Positions 1-13,611 of a DNA stretch of 64,000 nt are shown one piece after another. The position numbers and the translations under genes are program-made. Below the pieces are notes generated by a model. It was not told where the DNA came from, searched no databases, and saw only the letters and a list, made by a program, of their open reading frames with translations. Each line of letters opens with the position of its first letter. Position 1 is the first letter of the stretch. The DNA comes from Siphonodentalium dalli (Eukaryota; Mollusca; Scaphopoda; Gadilida; Siphonodentaliidae), in contig CP136064.1 of NCBI GenBank assembly GCA_032622095.1, forward strand, positions 189,711,794-189,775,793, written 5' to 3'.

Positions 1-921
1 TCATATTACACTTCATTCTTTAAAAAAAAATCATCTCATATGGCTAATAAGACATCTTATTTCCATTGTTGTTTTTGCTTATAAAAAGTGACCATTTAGT
101 GATTACTCCCTATATAGATAATTAACTGTCCCTAGGGGAGGTTGTGCCAAATAATTCCATACACAGGGGTGATAATATAAATACTGACTCACATTTTTTT
201 CGGGCTCCATACCGCCTACCCACCAGTAACAGTTTATACCCCCCCCCCCCCCACTTTATCATCCCAACCCCCTGAATTTTTCTAACCTTAATTTGTAATG
301 GCCAGTTACTCTCATTTAATCATTCAATATGACTACTGATATGTGACTCAGAAAACTATCATTGGTGGCAAGGAAGCATAATTTTTCTTCGGCAGAGGTA
401 TTAGTTTGAATATTTTTTATTTTTTTTTAGTTTATCCCCCCTCCCCTCACACTCCCCCAGCCTGAATTTTTTTATCATTCAATATCAATATGACTATGCG
501 ACTAAGAAAAACTTTCATTTGTGACAATGAAGCATGTATTTTCTGTGAAAGAGGCAAAATAATTAACCCATGCTTCATTGTCAGCAATGGTTGTTTTTCT
601 GAGTCGCATAGTCATATTGAATGTTAAACATGAGAATAACATACAATTAAATAGGAGTAACTGGTCATTCCATGTTAAGGTAAAACAAATTCAGGTGAAC
701 TTAGTACTTATCAAAAAAATTCTCTGAGCTTCAACTCTTGCCTCTTTTACAGAGAAAACATGCTTCATTGTCACCAATGATAGTTTTTCATGTCACATAG
801 TCACATCAAACAATTAAATAGGAGTAATTGGCCACTATAACAAAAATTCAGATAAATTAGGTAATTTTCAAGGAAAATTCTCCGAACTTCAGTTATTGCC
901 TTTTTCACAGATTAAACTGGG
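1..921. repeat. Diverged inverted repeats, left edge
   Basis: No gene is seen. Segments at about 296-400, 470-560, 565-660 and 730-830 are related, partly in opposite orientation. They share words such as GGCCAGTTACTCTCATTTAA and TGCTTCATTGTCA with GAGTCGCATAGTCATATTGAA, and another piece recurs at 1640-1700 beyond the 922-1603 insertion. This looks like an old palindromic element. A poly-C run is at about 239-252. Confidence 0.55.
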
Positions 922-1603
922 GAGATAAGGCCAAAAAAAAAAAGTTTTTTGGTTCTCGGGCAATTTTTTTTTCAAATCAATGAGGGAGGGAGGGTTTTAT
1001 TTTTATTTTTTATTTTTTTCTGCGCATAGTAAGCATGGACAAAGATACCTACCTCTGTCTAGTAATAACCAGAAATGTAGAGGGAACTGTTGTGCATATA
1101 AACTCATTTAGTCTGGCATAAAAATGACATTGTACTACCAGTGTATGACTGGGATTACCTAACATTATATAATCCCCCTGGGCCCTGACATTAACTACTG
1201 TTATTGTTGTCTAAAAACTGATACCTCTCCATTCCAATATGTGATCCTGAATTAGTACTGTGCCTTTCAATTGTATAAAGTTACTATTAGTGTAAGTTAG
1301 TTCACAATGACTAATTGTAAGAAGAGCATGAGGATCGGCTAATCATTTTCTTAATTGTAGTCATCTACTTCATGTTGTAAGCCTGCAAGTCACTTTTTAA
1401 CACATTACATGTTAGAGCTCAATGCACACTAATATTCAACACATATCTGCTATGGACATGGTTATAAAAATTAATAAATTCAAATTATTTTTTTCGTAAG
1501 TTTTTTTGTCATAACATCAGGCATTGCAATAAAAAGGCCTAATGCGGCCCTTTTTATTCAATGCGGCGGGGCCTGAGAACCAAAAGCTTCTTTTTTTTTG
1601 GCC
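922..1603. mobile_element. MITE-like element with A/T-rich terminal inverted repeats
   Basis: The left end (GGCC, an A-run, then GTTTTTTGGTTCTCGG from 929) is mirrored at the right end (CCTGAGAACCAAAAGC, a T-run, GGCC, ending at 1603). The 9-base word TAAACTGGG occurs just outside both ends (913-921 and 1604-1612) and may be a target-site duplication, as hAT-like elements leave 8-bp ones. It is inserted in the repeat that occupies 1-900 and resumes at about 1604. No coding capacity is seen. Confidence 0.6.
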
Positions 1604-3305
1604 TAAACTGGGTAAATTAAAAAAAAATAATTACGAATTGTTTTTCTGAGTTTGTCATATTGAATAATAAAATGAGAGTAACTGGCCACTACATATAAAG
1701 GTAAGAGAATTCAGCTAGGGGGATTCAGGCTGGGGAGATGCGCAGTGGGGGAAGATGTCATAGCACACTGTGTATGAAATTTTTCGGTATGCCCCTGCTG
1801 TCCCCTGAAAAAAAGGGGGGGGGGGTGAGATCCAATCCAGGGGGCGTGTGTGCAAATGAATTTTTGTGAACCTTGAATACAGCCAAGAGGTTAACCCTTC
1901 CATGACTGGAGATTCCTGAAATTTTGTGAAAACTTTGTGCCAATCCATTCTCTTATATATGCCAGAATACATTGGCCAAACAATATTTACCTTGATCTCA
2001 TAAGCCAGTGCATTCTCATATATATGCAAGGCTTCCGTCATGAAAGGATAAAGAAGACTGAGATATCTGGAAGATGTCTCAAAGAATTGTGACCCCGAGC
2101 AAAAACATAGAAAAAACACTTTAATTTTAATAAATGGGATTTTATTCTTTATTTTATGGAAAAATAAATGACATATTATTAAGGTTTAAAATGTCACTGA
2201 TAAATCATTATTAAAAACAATAGTAGATGTTTCAAGGTTAACGGTAACATATCCAGTGCATATAAAAGAATACATCCACAGTCACAATGTTTTTACATCA
2301 AAATCTTCATGAAATATAAAGGCCAGAAAAGTGGTATTCTCCAAGATAAACGTTGCAGATGTGGTAGTCATCTCATATTATCGAGACAGGTACTGTGTAT
2401 ACTATACAACATAAGGGCTATTTAAAAGTACATTTTATAAGATAAATATGCTCAAATGAAGAGTGTCCACATAATATTTTCATGTTTTAAAATTAAAATA
2501 AATGTGCTTTAAAACTTGAAAAATATAGTCATTGCAGGTGTACACAAAGACAGAACAGGTCTTGATGATAATATTCCAAATATATAATCATGTTGAGCTA
2601 CCATTATATTTGAATGTGACTTGTGTTGAAAGTGTTCCTATTGTGAATAGAAGTAACATTACTCAGGTGATCATTGTAACTACATATACCTGGCAATATA
2701 TATCCCTGGTAATTTGGTTGAATAATTTTTCTGGAACATGATGTTGTGCAAGTAAATATGCTAAAATAGAATAATTAGATCTTGCTAATGGCAAGAAGAT
2801 CACCTTTCCCTATTTTATATCATATGTCTGGTTAAATTGGCTATTTGATCACTTTAGAAGATTATGGCCTCGTAATTCTCATCAGAAAATGAGATAACAC
2901 AAGAATTTTGTTTTATTTGGCATATTTCAGTCAAAGCATGAAAATCGTACGACTGTTTGAGTGGCTTCGCAGAGCAAAATTATTCAGTCAATAAAGAGAA
3001 TCTTAATTTACCTTTGCAGAAAGGCTTTAATAAAGTCATCAAACCTTTACATTAGGAATTATGTGCAAATTGGTTTGCTGCCACTATATTCTATCACCAT
3101 AGCAACACATATTACACAAACTTGTAGCTAAAACTATGTGGAGATATGATGGAAGATATGGTTTGCCAGCTAGCTAAATCATTCAGCTAGATAAATGTGT
3201 AATCCTTTAGCTCAGTATAAATATATTAGGAATATGATGTTTGAAATAATGTGTTATTACCGGTAACATAATTAATATTATTGCACATATTTTACTGGGA
3301 TTTAT
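1604..3305. other. No gene recognised
   Basis: This is AT-rich sequence. Around 1890-2045 there are fragments (TTAACCCTTCCATGACTGG and TCTTATATATGCCAG-type words) of the MITE family seen complete at 4140-4404. A poly-G run lies at about 1815-1826. From 2100 to 3305 nothing recognisable was found. Open frames here lack codon bias, splice signals and recognisable motifs. Confidence 0.5.
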
Positions 3306-3946
3306 TTAAAGGGGTACTGTACGCCAATTTCAATAAATTCCCGGTAACAATTGCGATCTAATATCAATATTATATTTTAAAATAACGTATTTGAATCGAC
3401 GATGTCTACTGAAAATGTTCCGGTTAACAGGCTATCATAAAAGTCAAATTGAATTATTTAATATAAATGAATTTATGGCTGGAGTCATAAAATGGCGAAT
3501 TATGCCATTACGAGTTACCGTTCTTGAAATCTCACATGTTTGGTGTCTTTTATCGACGGCCATTTACGATGAACATTATTGAGTTGCGAACAAAACATGT
3601 TACATGCAAAAGGAAGTCACGCTATAACCAATTTGGAAAAAAAGAGAAGAAACAAGATTCATAAGGCGTCAAGTATTTTTATAGGGGGTGAGATTGTTCG
3701 ATGGAAGAGATTGCAGGCATCAATTGAACTTCCGGTTCATCCTGCAACCTGCGTCTTCTCCGGTGAAGGTCAAAAACATGGCGCGTAGTTTGAAATCGTA
3801 ATATTTTTATTTCCAAGATCAATATTTTCGTCGCTAAATTAGGTTTATATGAAACTCATATAAACACGAACACAATCTAACTTGAAAGTTATGTCAATGG
3901 GAGTAAATAAAAAAATTGCCTATCTCTGTGTACTGTACCCCTTTAA
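3306..3946. mobile_element. TTAA-flanked MITE (AGGGGTACTGTAC ends)
   Basis: The left end reads TTAA then AGGGGTACTGTAC; the right end reads GTACTGTACCCCT then TTAA. These are 13-bp inverted termini inside a TTAA duplication, the signature of piggyBac-type elements. The interior of about 630 bp has two short open frames but no transposase motif, so this is a non-autonomous element. Its right TTAA (3943-3946) is also the start of the next repeat. Confidence 0.75.
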
Positions 3947-4440
3947 CCCTTTATTTACTAAATGCATTCTTCCATTCAGTTATAAAAACATGCAGTGGAA
4001 TGGTCTTATCTGGAGATGCGATCAGGACAGATAACACAAGTACATAAGGATTCCTATGAATTGGTGGGAAATGGTCAGATAATAAGTTAAAAAACAGCCA
4101 TCAGATAATTATCTGAATGTTTGCTATGGGAACTACTTGTTAACCCTTTCATGACGGGAGCTGCGCTGATGCAGCATTAAATATCCTGTGCCAGTGCATT
4201 CTCTGATATATGTGAGTCTCCCATAGGGAGCCTCGCATATATAAGATAATTGCACTGGCTTACAAGGCCAAGGTAAATAGTGTTAGGTCAATGCATTCTC
4301 TTTTTTTATGCAAGGCTCCATATGGGAGACTCGGTTATATAAGAGAGTACATTGGCACAGGGTTTTCTCAAAAATTCAGAAAGCTCCAGTCACGGAAGGG
4401 TTAATGGGTATTTAGTAAAAAAAATGGTCAAAGTATAAGG
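3943..4440. mobile_element. Nested TTAA MITEs
   Basis: A TTAACCCTTTATTTACTAAA end at 3943 is mirrored by GGGTATTTAGTAAA at about 4405-4420. A second element occupies 4140-4404: TTAA, CCCTTTCATGACGGGAGCT, an interior with GCATATATAAGA palindromes, then CAGTCACGGAAGGG and TTAA. The inner element belongs to the same family as 44882-45115. No protein-coding capacity is seen. Confidence 0.7.
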
Positions 4441-5435
4441 GTCCTTACAGATGGCGCTGCGACCATTTCGCAGATGGCAAGTGGTGCGTTATATATGATT
4501 TTTGCATTAAAAATAAGTTTATACATTGTCATTTTACGTGATAATTAGGGCCTCATGTCTTTGTTTATTTTTTGTTAAAATATTTAGACCATGTAGACCA
4601 ATGCTCAACATTTTCAAACCAGAAGTGAATTAATGGTGTTACATTATCATTCTCATCCTGAATTTGACACCAAATAAATGATTGTGGTTAGGAGAAACAT
4701 ATCTACCTTTAGCCATGATGTTCTCTGTACATTATCCCTTTTTGTACTAAATACTCATTGATAAGTAGTTATCATAGGAAATGTTCAGATAATAATAAGT
4801 TTAAAAAATGACTATAGCTGAACATTTCCTACCAATGAATAAGAATCCTTGTTTTATCTGTTTTTGTCTATCTGTCATCTGCTCATTTCCCCAAAACATC
4901 CCTCCAAATGAATAATAGACCATTCCAATATATTTACTTTTATAACTGGGTAGGAGAATCCATTCAATAAAGAAAGGATTAGAGTGATATCTTGATGTAG
5001 AAAGACAACATAACAACCTGAGATATCACATGATATAATGGTGTGAATGTGTTTAGACACAACACATCTTGTGATGATTATCTCCAATTGATTTATATTT
5101 TGACTTCTAATTTTGTAATTTCCAAATGGATTTTTCACAGAAATCTCTAAATGAAAACTGCTTGTGAATATTTCAAGACTTGGTCTTGATGGCCTGTATA
5201 ATTTCACAAAATGCCTAGAATAAAAATAAAATTTGAAATTATCTTATGAAGGGGTAACAATAGCACCAGTTATAAAACAACCATTAATACAGTACAGTAC
5301 AGTGACAGTCCAACTGAAATGCATTGCGGTGCTTGTGATCATTAACATTAATACTCTTTCTAGCTTTTAATAAGTTTGAATGTATCAGAGTTTGAAATTA
5401 TCATCAAAATCCACCCATAAGTACACAACCCCATC
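4441..5435. other. No gene recognised
   Basis: The segment at about 4740-4850 repeats the 4060-4140 sequence (GTCAGATAATAAG, AAAAA(A)CAGCC/TGACT, GAACATTTCCTA words), so it is probably part of the same old repeat. The rest shows no repeat, RNA or coding signal. Confidence 0.4.
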
Positions 5436-5437
5436 AC

Positions 5438-5488
5438 TTTATAATAATAATAATAATAATATAATAATAATAATAATAATAATATATA
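5438..5488. repeat. (TAA)n microsatellite
   Basis: A run of TAA/AAT trinucleotides, interrupted once near 5461. Confidence 0.9.
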
Positions 5489-5522
5489 GACTAGTATGGA
5501 GAGCTGGCCAATTCAGAGCCAC

Positions 5523-5892
5523 AAGCCTGCAAATAGAGTGCCATTTGCAGAATGAGATCTCCAGAGGGGTAATTTAGTGACGCTATCATCACCAAATTCA
5601 CACTCTGGGAACCTCATTCTGCTTAGGCCTCAACTGTTATGGGAGATCTAGGATCAGATTGAAGTTGGTGATGCTCACCCATTAGTCACTTCGATTATGC
5701 ATTTTATCTTCTGCAGATTAAGGGATATAGAAACTACCCAGAAGGGGAAAAGTAACTAAAAACAATGTTAATTTGAGACAATAGATAGTTCCCAGAAGAT
5801 GAGGCCTAAGCAGAATGTGTGGGATAGCATCACTAAATTCACCCTTTGGGGACCTCATTCTAAAAATGACAGACATACTATTTCCAGACCCA
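5523..5892. repeat. Foldback repeat, copy of the 34.5 kb family
   Basis: The ends TGCAAATAGAGTGCCATTTG and AAATGACAGACATACTATTT mirror each other. Inside are the palindromic words AATGAGGT(C)CCCAGAGGG and CCCTCTGGGGACCTCATT. The better-preserved copy is 34509-34961 and a partial copy lies at 45125-45295. It is non-coding and probably a MITE. Confidence 0.65.
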
Positions 5893-7136
5893 ATAGGATT
5901 CCCGCTTCCACCACTCATTTGAAGCCTTGTTTCAGCATCAAAACTGAAAAATATACTAACTGTAAAAACATTTCTTCCTCTCAAATCATAAGATATATAT
6001 ATTGATTGTAACACTGAAAATCGAAATTATTTGCCAGTTTTTGCGACATTAATCACTTTGAATTCTCAACAACATCAAGTTCAAAAATCTGATGAGTCAC
6101 CATCCGAGTTCCAGGCTATAATTGAAAGGCTTAAAAAGCAAGGGCTGATTATGAAGTTTTGTCCCCGCATCCAGTTGTAACTAGCAATCTGATTGGCTAC
6201 AATGCCACGTTTAAATCGCCATGTACCACGTCACCGTTGACAGCGGGGTATAAGAGAACGTGCATGAAACATCAGGGGTATATGAGCATGTGAAACATTG
6301 GGGGTATGACCCTTGAACTAGCAGTTCCCATCAATCATGACATTGCTCTCGCAAGCCGAGTTTGATGTCACTTGACACTGGATCCTTAGTTTTGGCCACT
6401 GAATTATTCTTATTGGTGTGAATTAATCATTGGAGAACCTATGAAAAAACACTTAATTTAAGGAGACATGGCCACTGGTGTGGGGACAAAATCGATAATC
6501 TCCGGCAACATTGTGGGGTACATGGAGATTAAATACCTGGATGTCGATTCTGAACCCCATGTACCCCCGATGTTGCTGAAGATAACTAATAATCTCAGAT
6601 TGCGACTCGTCAATCTCACACAGGAGCTTTCCATACTTGTCTATATTATTATTAAAGTAATGGTATGTGAACCGGTATTTATCGGTGGATTTTGATAGGA
6701 GTTTCCAACAACTGTGGACTACATACCCCCAACACCATTCCCAGACTATATACATCCTAATTCCCCCCCCAAGTAATGCTATTGCTATATTCAGAACTTT
6801 GTTTGATTGCTATCTCCCTTCCAATGACCATGTCATATTAAGCTACTGATATTTTACACACAAGTATACTATTTAGTGTGGTGAGGTTCAGTGAGCAAAA
6901 TATGCACAAAATGAGATCACAACCTGATATGAAATTGTCAAATATTTGTCATATGTAGATATGTTTAAAATGTAAATGATATATGGCACATATAACAATA
7001 GTCCAAACAATACAGTTTCATACGTTGGCTAATAATTACAAAAATTGAAATTTGGACAGCGATTAGGGAGGTGTGGGTGGGGTGAAACGTCCCAATCCTT
7101 GATGTCGCTACATCTGTGTGAACCACAGAGGTGATA
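5893..7136. other. No gene recognised
   Basis: The segment around 6466-6560 contains the inverted words GGGGTACATGG and CCATGTACCCC, and AACTGTGGACT/ACATACC... follows near 6700. This is probably another small foldback. Nothing supports a gene, and no RNA gene was seen. Confidence 0.35.
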
Positions 7137-10100
7137 CAGTAATGCCCTAAGTAATCGACCCCTTAACCACAGCAGAATTATGGATAATTTTCAGGATTTA
7201 GTCGGAAATATGATATTTAAAAAAATATAATATATATTTCCTTAAAGAAAGCCTGAACACTGAACTATATGGATATATGTCCTGCATTTGTAAACCATAG
7301 TAGAAAAGGGGTTAACTTTTTGTGTGGTCGCCAACGATCCCTCACGGTCTTCAGTGGCTTGCTCGGAATCAGTCACGCATGTGCAGTCCCAATATAACCG
7401 GTTGAATCTCGTCAGTTTATTTTCAACTCAATCAGGAGATTGGCGAGTTGCGGGGTTTGGAATGGCACCGCCATGGGAGGGCCCTATGATAGTTCAGTGT
7501 TCAGGCTTTCTTTAAGGAAATATATATTATATTTTTAAAAATATCATATTTCCGCTAAAGGAAGCCGTTCACACTGAACTATATGGATTAGAATGCAAGC
7601 CCAGGAGGAGGCACGAGCAATAAAGTTAATAGCCAAATTTTGGAGGGAATGCACTCTTCTAAAACAGATTGTACCTAAATATGAACTCTTTAATGAATTT
7701 GTTATGATTAGTTACGTGAAATAACTCATATAATTAGAGTGCTATATTGTTCAAACATGTACCTCCCCCCCTTGTTTTTGGAAGCAACATCCCAGGTGGT
7801 GCCATTCAATTCAGAATTGCGAGCGAACCGAGCAATTCTCTGTTCTTCATCCGTCAGTTCTAAGAATCCAGCCGATTTGAGATGTGAGGAGACTAACTCC
7901 CTCTCCGCCTTAGCGACTTAACGACCTGCACTGGAGGAGGCCCACTCCAAAGATGGCAAGACAACCCACATTAAGAATTAACTAACTGCTGTTCACCAAT
8001 GCAAATGGCAGATAACCTGATGCCCAATCTGTGGCACAGAGATCAAATGGAGAGCCCATTAGCCCAAACAACTATAAGCGAGTCAAGCCATCAGATCAGA
8101 GGGAGCCCCCACCATCTCATGCTGCAGGTGGTCATGCCCAAGCTAATATCCTGGCCAAGCTGGAGGGTGGGGAGAGGTCATTTTTCTCCGATCCCTTCAC
8201 GGAGGAGTGGCAGGCAAGGCCTTGTCGTTAAGACGAGCGTGACCAGGGGGACTCGGCGCTTTACCTCATGGGTACGGCCCCTGCCCTACGCTTAAGCTGC
8301 CGAAGGCCATTCAGCCGGTGTCGATACGTGCGCACGCGATTTGGCAGCTTTAGCGCCCAGAACCGCTAGCGTCTGGTGAGGGCCAAATGGCCTGGAGGTC
8401 CCAAGTACCCCGACAGCTCCACCAGACGTATCCCCACGAATTGGTTGAACCGTTGAGACGTAACCGGAGGAGCGTGAACTGGTCCTGCCCTTAGAACAGT
8501 TATCATACGTTCACATGTCCCTGAGGTACCTATGTATCACAATATACACATTGCGTATATATATATATAAAATGATATAATATATATATCCGGGGGATAT
8601 ATATATTAAGTTTTCCTCATGAGACCATGTCAGAAGGCCCTTCCAGAGCTGCGCCCATCAATCTAATGGGCGGAGCCAGATCACAGCTCCCTGTCATGAT
8701 CCAACGTATCACTAAATATAGATATACAACCCCACAGAGAACATGTCTCATGTCTCTGAGGTACCTATGTATCACAAGATATTGCAGAAACCCGGTGACA
8801 CAAATCTTTCGCATATATAGATATATAAAATGATATAATAGATATATCATGGTGATATATAAGTCATCATGAGATCATGTCAGAAGACCCTACTAAAGCT
8901 GCGCCCAACAATCCCATGTTCGGAGCCAGAGCAGAGATCCCTGGCACAATCCAATGTATCATTAAAGATATATATATAGCCCCTCAGAGAACATGACTAA
9001 CAGCCATGAGCATCAGGAGCGCATGGCCGAACACCGCAGGTGACCAGAGCATCCAATGAGAAAGCAAACCGCTACCCTCAGGTGCCAAACAATAGTGTCG
9101 GTACGAGTATTAATTTTGGAGAAATTTCCCAACGAGCACCATCCTTTGGAATGGAGACAGACAGCAAAATGTGCAATCACAAGTATTATGTTCAGCCTAA
9201 ATCCACACACATTGCTATTATTAGGCCATCACGACCACTAGGCACCTGAGGTGTGTGATAGGTCAGTTAGTGTGAAGCATGCAGCAAACTAGGGGAAGAC
9301 CCGCTCTAAAAATGGCTCCCCTAGGAAGGAAACGAATGAAATTATCATCCTCCTAGTAAAGGATACACATCACTTTATAATGTTGTTTTATTTTAATATG
9401 AAGAGCCAAGATAGAGAGGAACTCCCCCTACCTAAGTGGTCCTGCTTATGGCATGTTTAAGGAAGAGAGGACAAACCCAGCATAGACCGAAATGCGCAGA
9501 GTTGGCAGCATGGTTTCAGGCCCTTACGATCGGGCATCTGGTGCCATGGGGATGGGATCCACTCGTATGATATTGACAGTGGGCCAGTTAACTGGAGGGG
9601 TCAAGTCACCACGATTCTAAATACCTGTCAGGCTGGAATCATTCTCATAATTGAATCAAGAAGGGGAAAGGTTTCTGAAACCAAAGTATCTTCAAATATA
9701 GTTGTAGATAGTGAAACCATGATTAAACACCGTCAGAGTGACGATAAGCTTCTTGCCTTACTCTAGAGAATGCAAACCGGAGCACCCATGATTTGTATTT
9801 TGTGTCCCAATTAGAGCCATATCCAGAATCGTAGTAACCCAGCCCCCACCGCTTCTTTTCGGTAAACCTGCACAGGAAGGAAAGCAATTATGTTTGTATT
9901 CCGGAAGGAGACACCATTTAGTCGAGAAACAACCCAGCAATTTTGAAAGGATGGGTTAATTTTGGATACAATTCAGAATAACTAAAATCTGGAATTGAGA
10001 CAATAGTGAAACTGTCATCACGATTAATTTTAGCGTCATGCTTGCAATCATTAAATGCTAGCAGTTCAAAATTTGACAGTGAAGTTGAAACACTGTACGA

Positions 10101-11385
10101 GAATCGAATCAGAGAATCGAATCATGTACTCAACAGAATTCTGACTCCTGTCAGATGTCAATCCCTGTCTGAAATTAATGACACTAACGAATCTTAGTAC
10201 CACGACAGTCGTTATTTTTCTGATATTGATAACTGTAGTCAACTTCAAGCGTCGACAAACACATCTAAATCATAGGAGACATGTGTGACAGTATTGAAAC
10301 AGAAAACACAAAGTATTTTGTGAAAGCATGTTGTTTTGATGAGTTCTAGTGACTCCAGTAGTGTTCTTGATGCTCTGTTACGAGAATCAAACCATGAACA
10401 GAATTATAACACTTGTCCAATATCAATCTCTGTCAATTTATTAAAGTAATAATGACACTACTGTTATTCTTAGGTATCTGTTTTTACATTGATAAACCAA
10501 GATGTAATCAACTTTAAGTTCAAATGTGACCAACACATCTGGATCAGTTGTATTGAACCATAAAACAACAAAGTATTATGAGAAAGAATGTTGTTCATAA
10601 CATTATGATAGATAGCGTCAGTAGCGATGGTAATTATTGCTAAATAAATGTCCACGCGTAAATAAATTCCCACGAAATTAGGAGACTTCCGGTAGCGAAT
10701 CACGTGGCATTTTTTATATCTGACAAATTCTATCATACCTTATAGGTGCTATAATAATTACATAGATGTATTGCTCACAATAATCTATGCGCCTCGTAAG
10801 GCCTTGAAATGGCGACTGATTATGGCGAAATGTCGATTTTCAGCTTCGAAAATTTTTAAGTCCGCCGCCTGTTCGAAAACACGGAACAATTGTATGTTTG
10901 AAGCGAAACGGTCCGTGAATTCGAAACAATAATTCTAAAAACTAACGCGTAGGCGACCAGTAATTATTGTATCGATAAATTGAATTTGTTGTCTAGTTGT
11001 TAAACGACAAATTCGGAACAATACTCCCTTTAGACTTCCGTTCGGTTTGGTAGCAGAAAATAAACTGACGAGATTCAATCGGTTATATTGGGACTGCGCA
11101 TGCGTGACTGATTCCGAGCAAGCCACTGAAGACCGTGAGGGATCGTAGGCGACCACACAAAAAGTTAACCCCTTTTCTACTATGGTTTACAAACGCAGGA
11201 CATATATCCATATAGTTCAGTGTGAATGGCTTCCTTTAGCGGAAATATGGCTTGTTGCCATTCATCGGAAAGCTCTCCTCGAGAGCTTTCCGATGAATGG
11301 CAAAAAGCCATATTTCCGACTAAATCCTGAAAAGTTACCCATAATTCTGCTGTGGTTAAGGGGTTGATTACTTAGGGCATTACTG
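7137..11385. mobile_element. 4.2 kb composite with mariner-like ends flanked by TA
   Basis: The left end (CAGTAATGCCCTAAGTAATC from 7137) is mirrored at 11385, and both sides are flanked by TA. The inverted similarity continues inward for about 300 bp, through a CATTCATCGGAAAGCTCTC hairpin on the right, TATATGGATATATGTCCTGC, and GATCCCTCACGGTCTTCAGT, up to about 7430 and 11060. A further inverted piece lies at 7495-7595. The ends match the short palindromic MITEs at 17577-17738 and 33380-33592. The interior holds decayed sequence without a recognisable transposase. A decayed larger element, or two MITEs bracketing other DNA, are both possible. Confidence 0.65.
8513..8995. repeat. Two tandem ~240-bp repeats
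   Basis: The block starting CATGTCCCTGAGGTACCTAT (about 8514) is repeated at about 8750 (CATGTCTCTGAGGTACCTAT), and a third start occurs near 8991. Shared interior words are ATAAAATGATATAATA, GAGA(C/T)CATGTCAGAAG and GCTGCGCCCA(T/A)CAAT. It lies inside the 7.1-11.4 kb composite. It could be a subterminal repeat of an unidentified element. Confidence 0.7.
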
Positions 11386-13611
11386 TATTTACCATATATA
11401 TGGCTGCAATTTGTAATCGAAGTAAACTACAGATCAATATGTATAATAGTGGGTTTGATTGCTTGTTGTAGACTTTATATTTACTGAACTGGCACAAAAT
11501 CAAGCAATAAAGTCAATAGCACTAACTGTTTGCAAAATCCTTCTTCTACATGGAAAACACAATATCCCACCATTAGTTCACTGGGAAACTTCATATAATG
11601 ATTTGGGAGTACCCACAGCCTGATGGATTGAGGATGGGTAACCTAAAGTCATCAGGACATACAACATTAACTCATCATACCTAACATATAGTTGTCAGTC
11701 TACATGGTTTTCAAAACTTACATTAGAAGACATAAGAAACAAGAGAACCATGGACAGTTATTTATCACATTTAGGAGCCTATGAACAGTGATGCTCAAAG
11801 TAGGTGAGTTCTTTTGCATCTGGTTGAGCTCATGGCAGACTATTTAGAACATCAACCTGTTCTGTCACAAATAGCAGGGTATCAAATTACTTAAAAGCAA
11901 ATGTTAGGTCAGGGTCGGCTAACCACAATGTCCATGCAACTATCTTTCAATTGGTTCCAATCAGATTTGCCATGATTTGCGATTGGCTGACACTGACCCA
12001 GACTTTCTTTGCACTATCTTAAAATCAAATTATATGACATTCTGTATGGTTCTCCGCCAACCAATAGTACTGTACTGCATCTTTAATTTATATAATAAAG
12101 GGATACACACATATCACTCAGTAACTGAGTTACAGAGTTAGGTATATACATCTATTTCCTAGAAAAGAATAAATATTTTGACAGCTTGATGCAAGTTGGC
12201 ACTATGGTAACATACTGCATGTTAAGTAAATAATCGCTATGGACATGCTCAAAATTTTCTAAAACGCACAAGAAATGTTCTATTTTATTATTCATGTTTC
12301 ACATAACCGATATGTATTAGCAGGTAAACTGATACCAAACTGTTTTTGACATCCAGCATGGTTTTGTATCACCATGATTAAGCTATATAAACTACAACTT
12401 AGCACGTTATTTTCATCAAGATGCACAGCCAAAATGAATGGGATCATTAATTAAAATTAAAACGTTCCCCCGATGGGTCACTTGGTTGGGAGGGGGTTAT
12501 ATGGTGGCAATTAACCATAGTTTGCTCAATGTCCTCGTATTAGGAATATTATGGGTTAATGTTGTTAGATTGTGGGTGCTCTTCGTCTGTCCTAATATCG
12601 TCAGTGCCATCCTAATGGCATCATGTTGAAAAGATGACTTGCAGATGGCAATGCAAGATGAATTGTCGAATAAATGTAACTCAATACAAACTAAATCCTC
12701 TGTTACATGTTGCGGCCAATCAGAATGCAATACATTGCATTTCAAAAGCACACAAGCCTGACACCAGAGGCACCCATTATTAAGAAAAAGCTGTTGCCAG
12801 TGATGACTCATAGGGTGAAAATATAGTAGTAGAGGTAGTAGGAAGGCGCAAAGCGCCCAGGATGGTCGAAAAGATCGAGAGATCTTCTCCTTCACTATAG
12901 TACTTCCTAAACCGACATATTTCTAGGAAGGCATTTTTCTAATTGCAGTGATTAACAGATAAATGATCTTTCTAAAAATCCATTATGTGAACAATTTTTG
13001 TTGGGCATTCAAATGAAATTGACATGATAATGCAACTGACAAGATTAGGACTGTGACGACTATAGGTTGATGTATGTTACTCAAGTTAGGGCCATGTGAT
13101 TCATTGAATTGAATTTCGATACTCTATTCAGTCTCCCGAATCAAATCATTAATGATTAGGAGTCGTCAGCATTTCGCTTCGACTCAAAAGTATATGAACT
13201 GCACTATGATCTCGTAGATTTACTGTCTACCGGAGCTTTGAAGCATCAACATCAAAACCCATTACATTCTACGACCTTCCCCTATCAAACTGCACATACA
13301 ACCTTTTGATGTCAAAAACAGGCATAGGAATCACTTGCAATGACCTATCATGAAAACTGCTACAGTGGGCGGAAGTTGAGAAAATAGTAAAACTGGCTCT
13401 TTCGATATGTTGCCATTATTATGTTGTGCAGTGGATCATTGTCAGCACGGATGAAGCATTTGGCCGAATTGAATTGAAGCATATCGCGATACTACACCCA
13501 AACTGAATCAAATAAATAATGCCTGAAACACAGGGTCCTAACTTAAATTTTACCTATCCCAAATAAATTGCATAAATGGTACTAATATCATATCCTTGTC
13601 ATGTTTAGTTG
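11386..13611. other. No gene recognised
   Basis: This stretch lies 3' of the minus-strand membrane-protein gene. A 132-codon minus-strand open frame (12497-12895) shows no recognisable motif, and the flanking sequence gives no splice or start support, so it is not called. No clear repeat structure was seen. Confidence 0.4.

Noticed and set aside
12497-12895. 132-codon minus-strand open frame
   Set aside because: No motif and no splice or homology support; one long frame is expected by chance in 64 kb.
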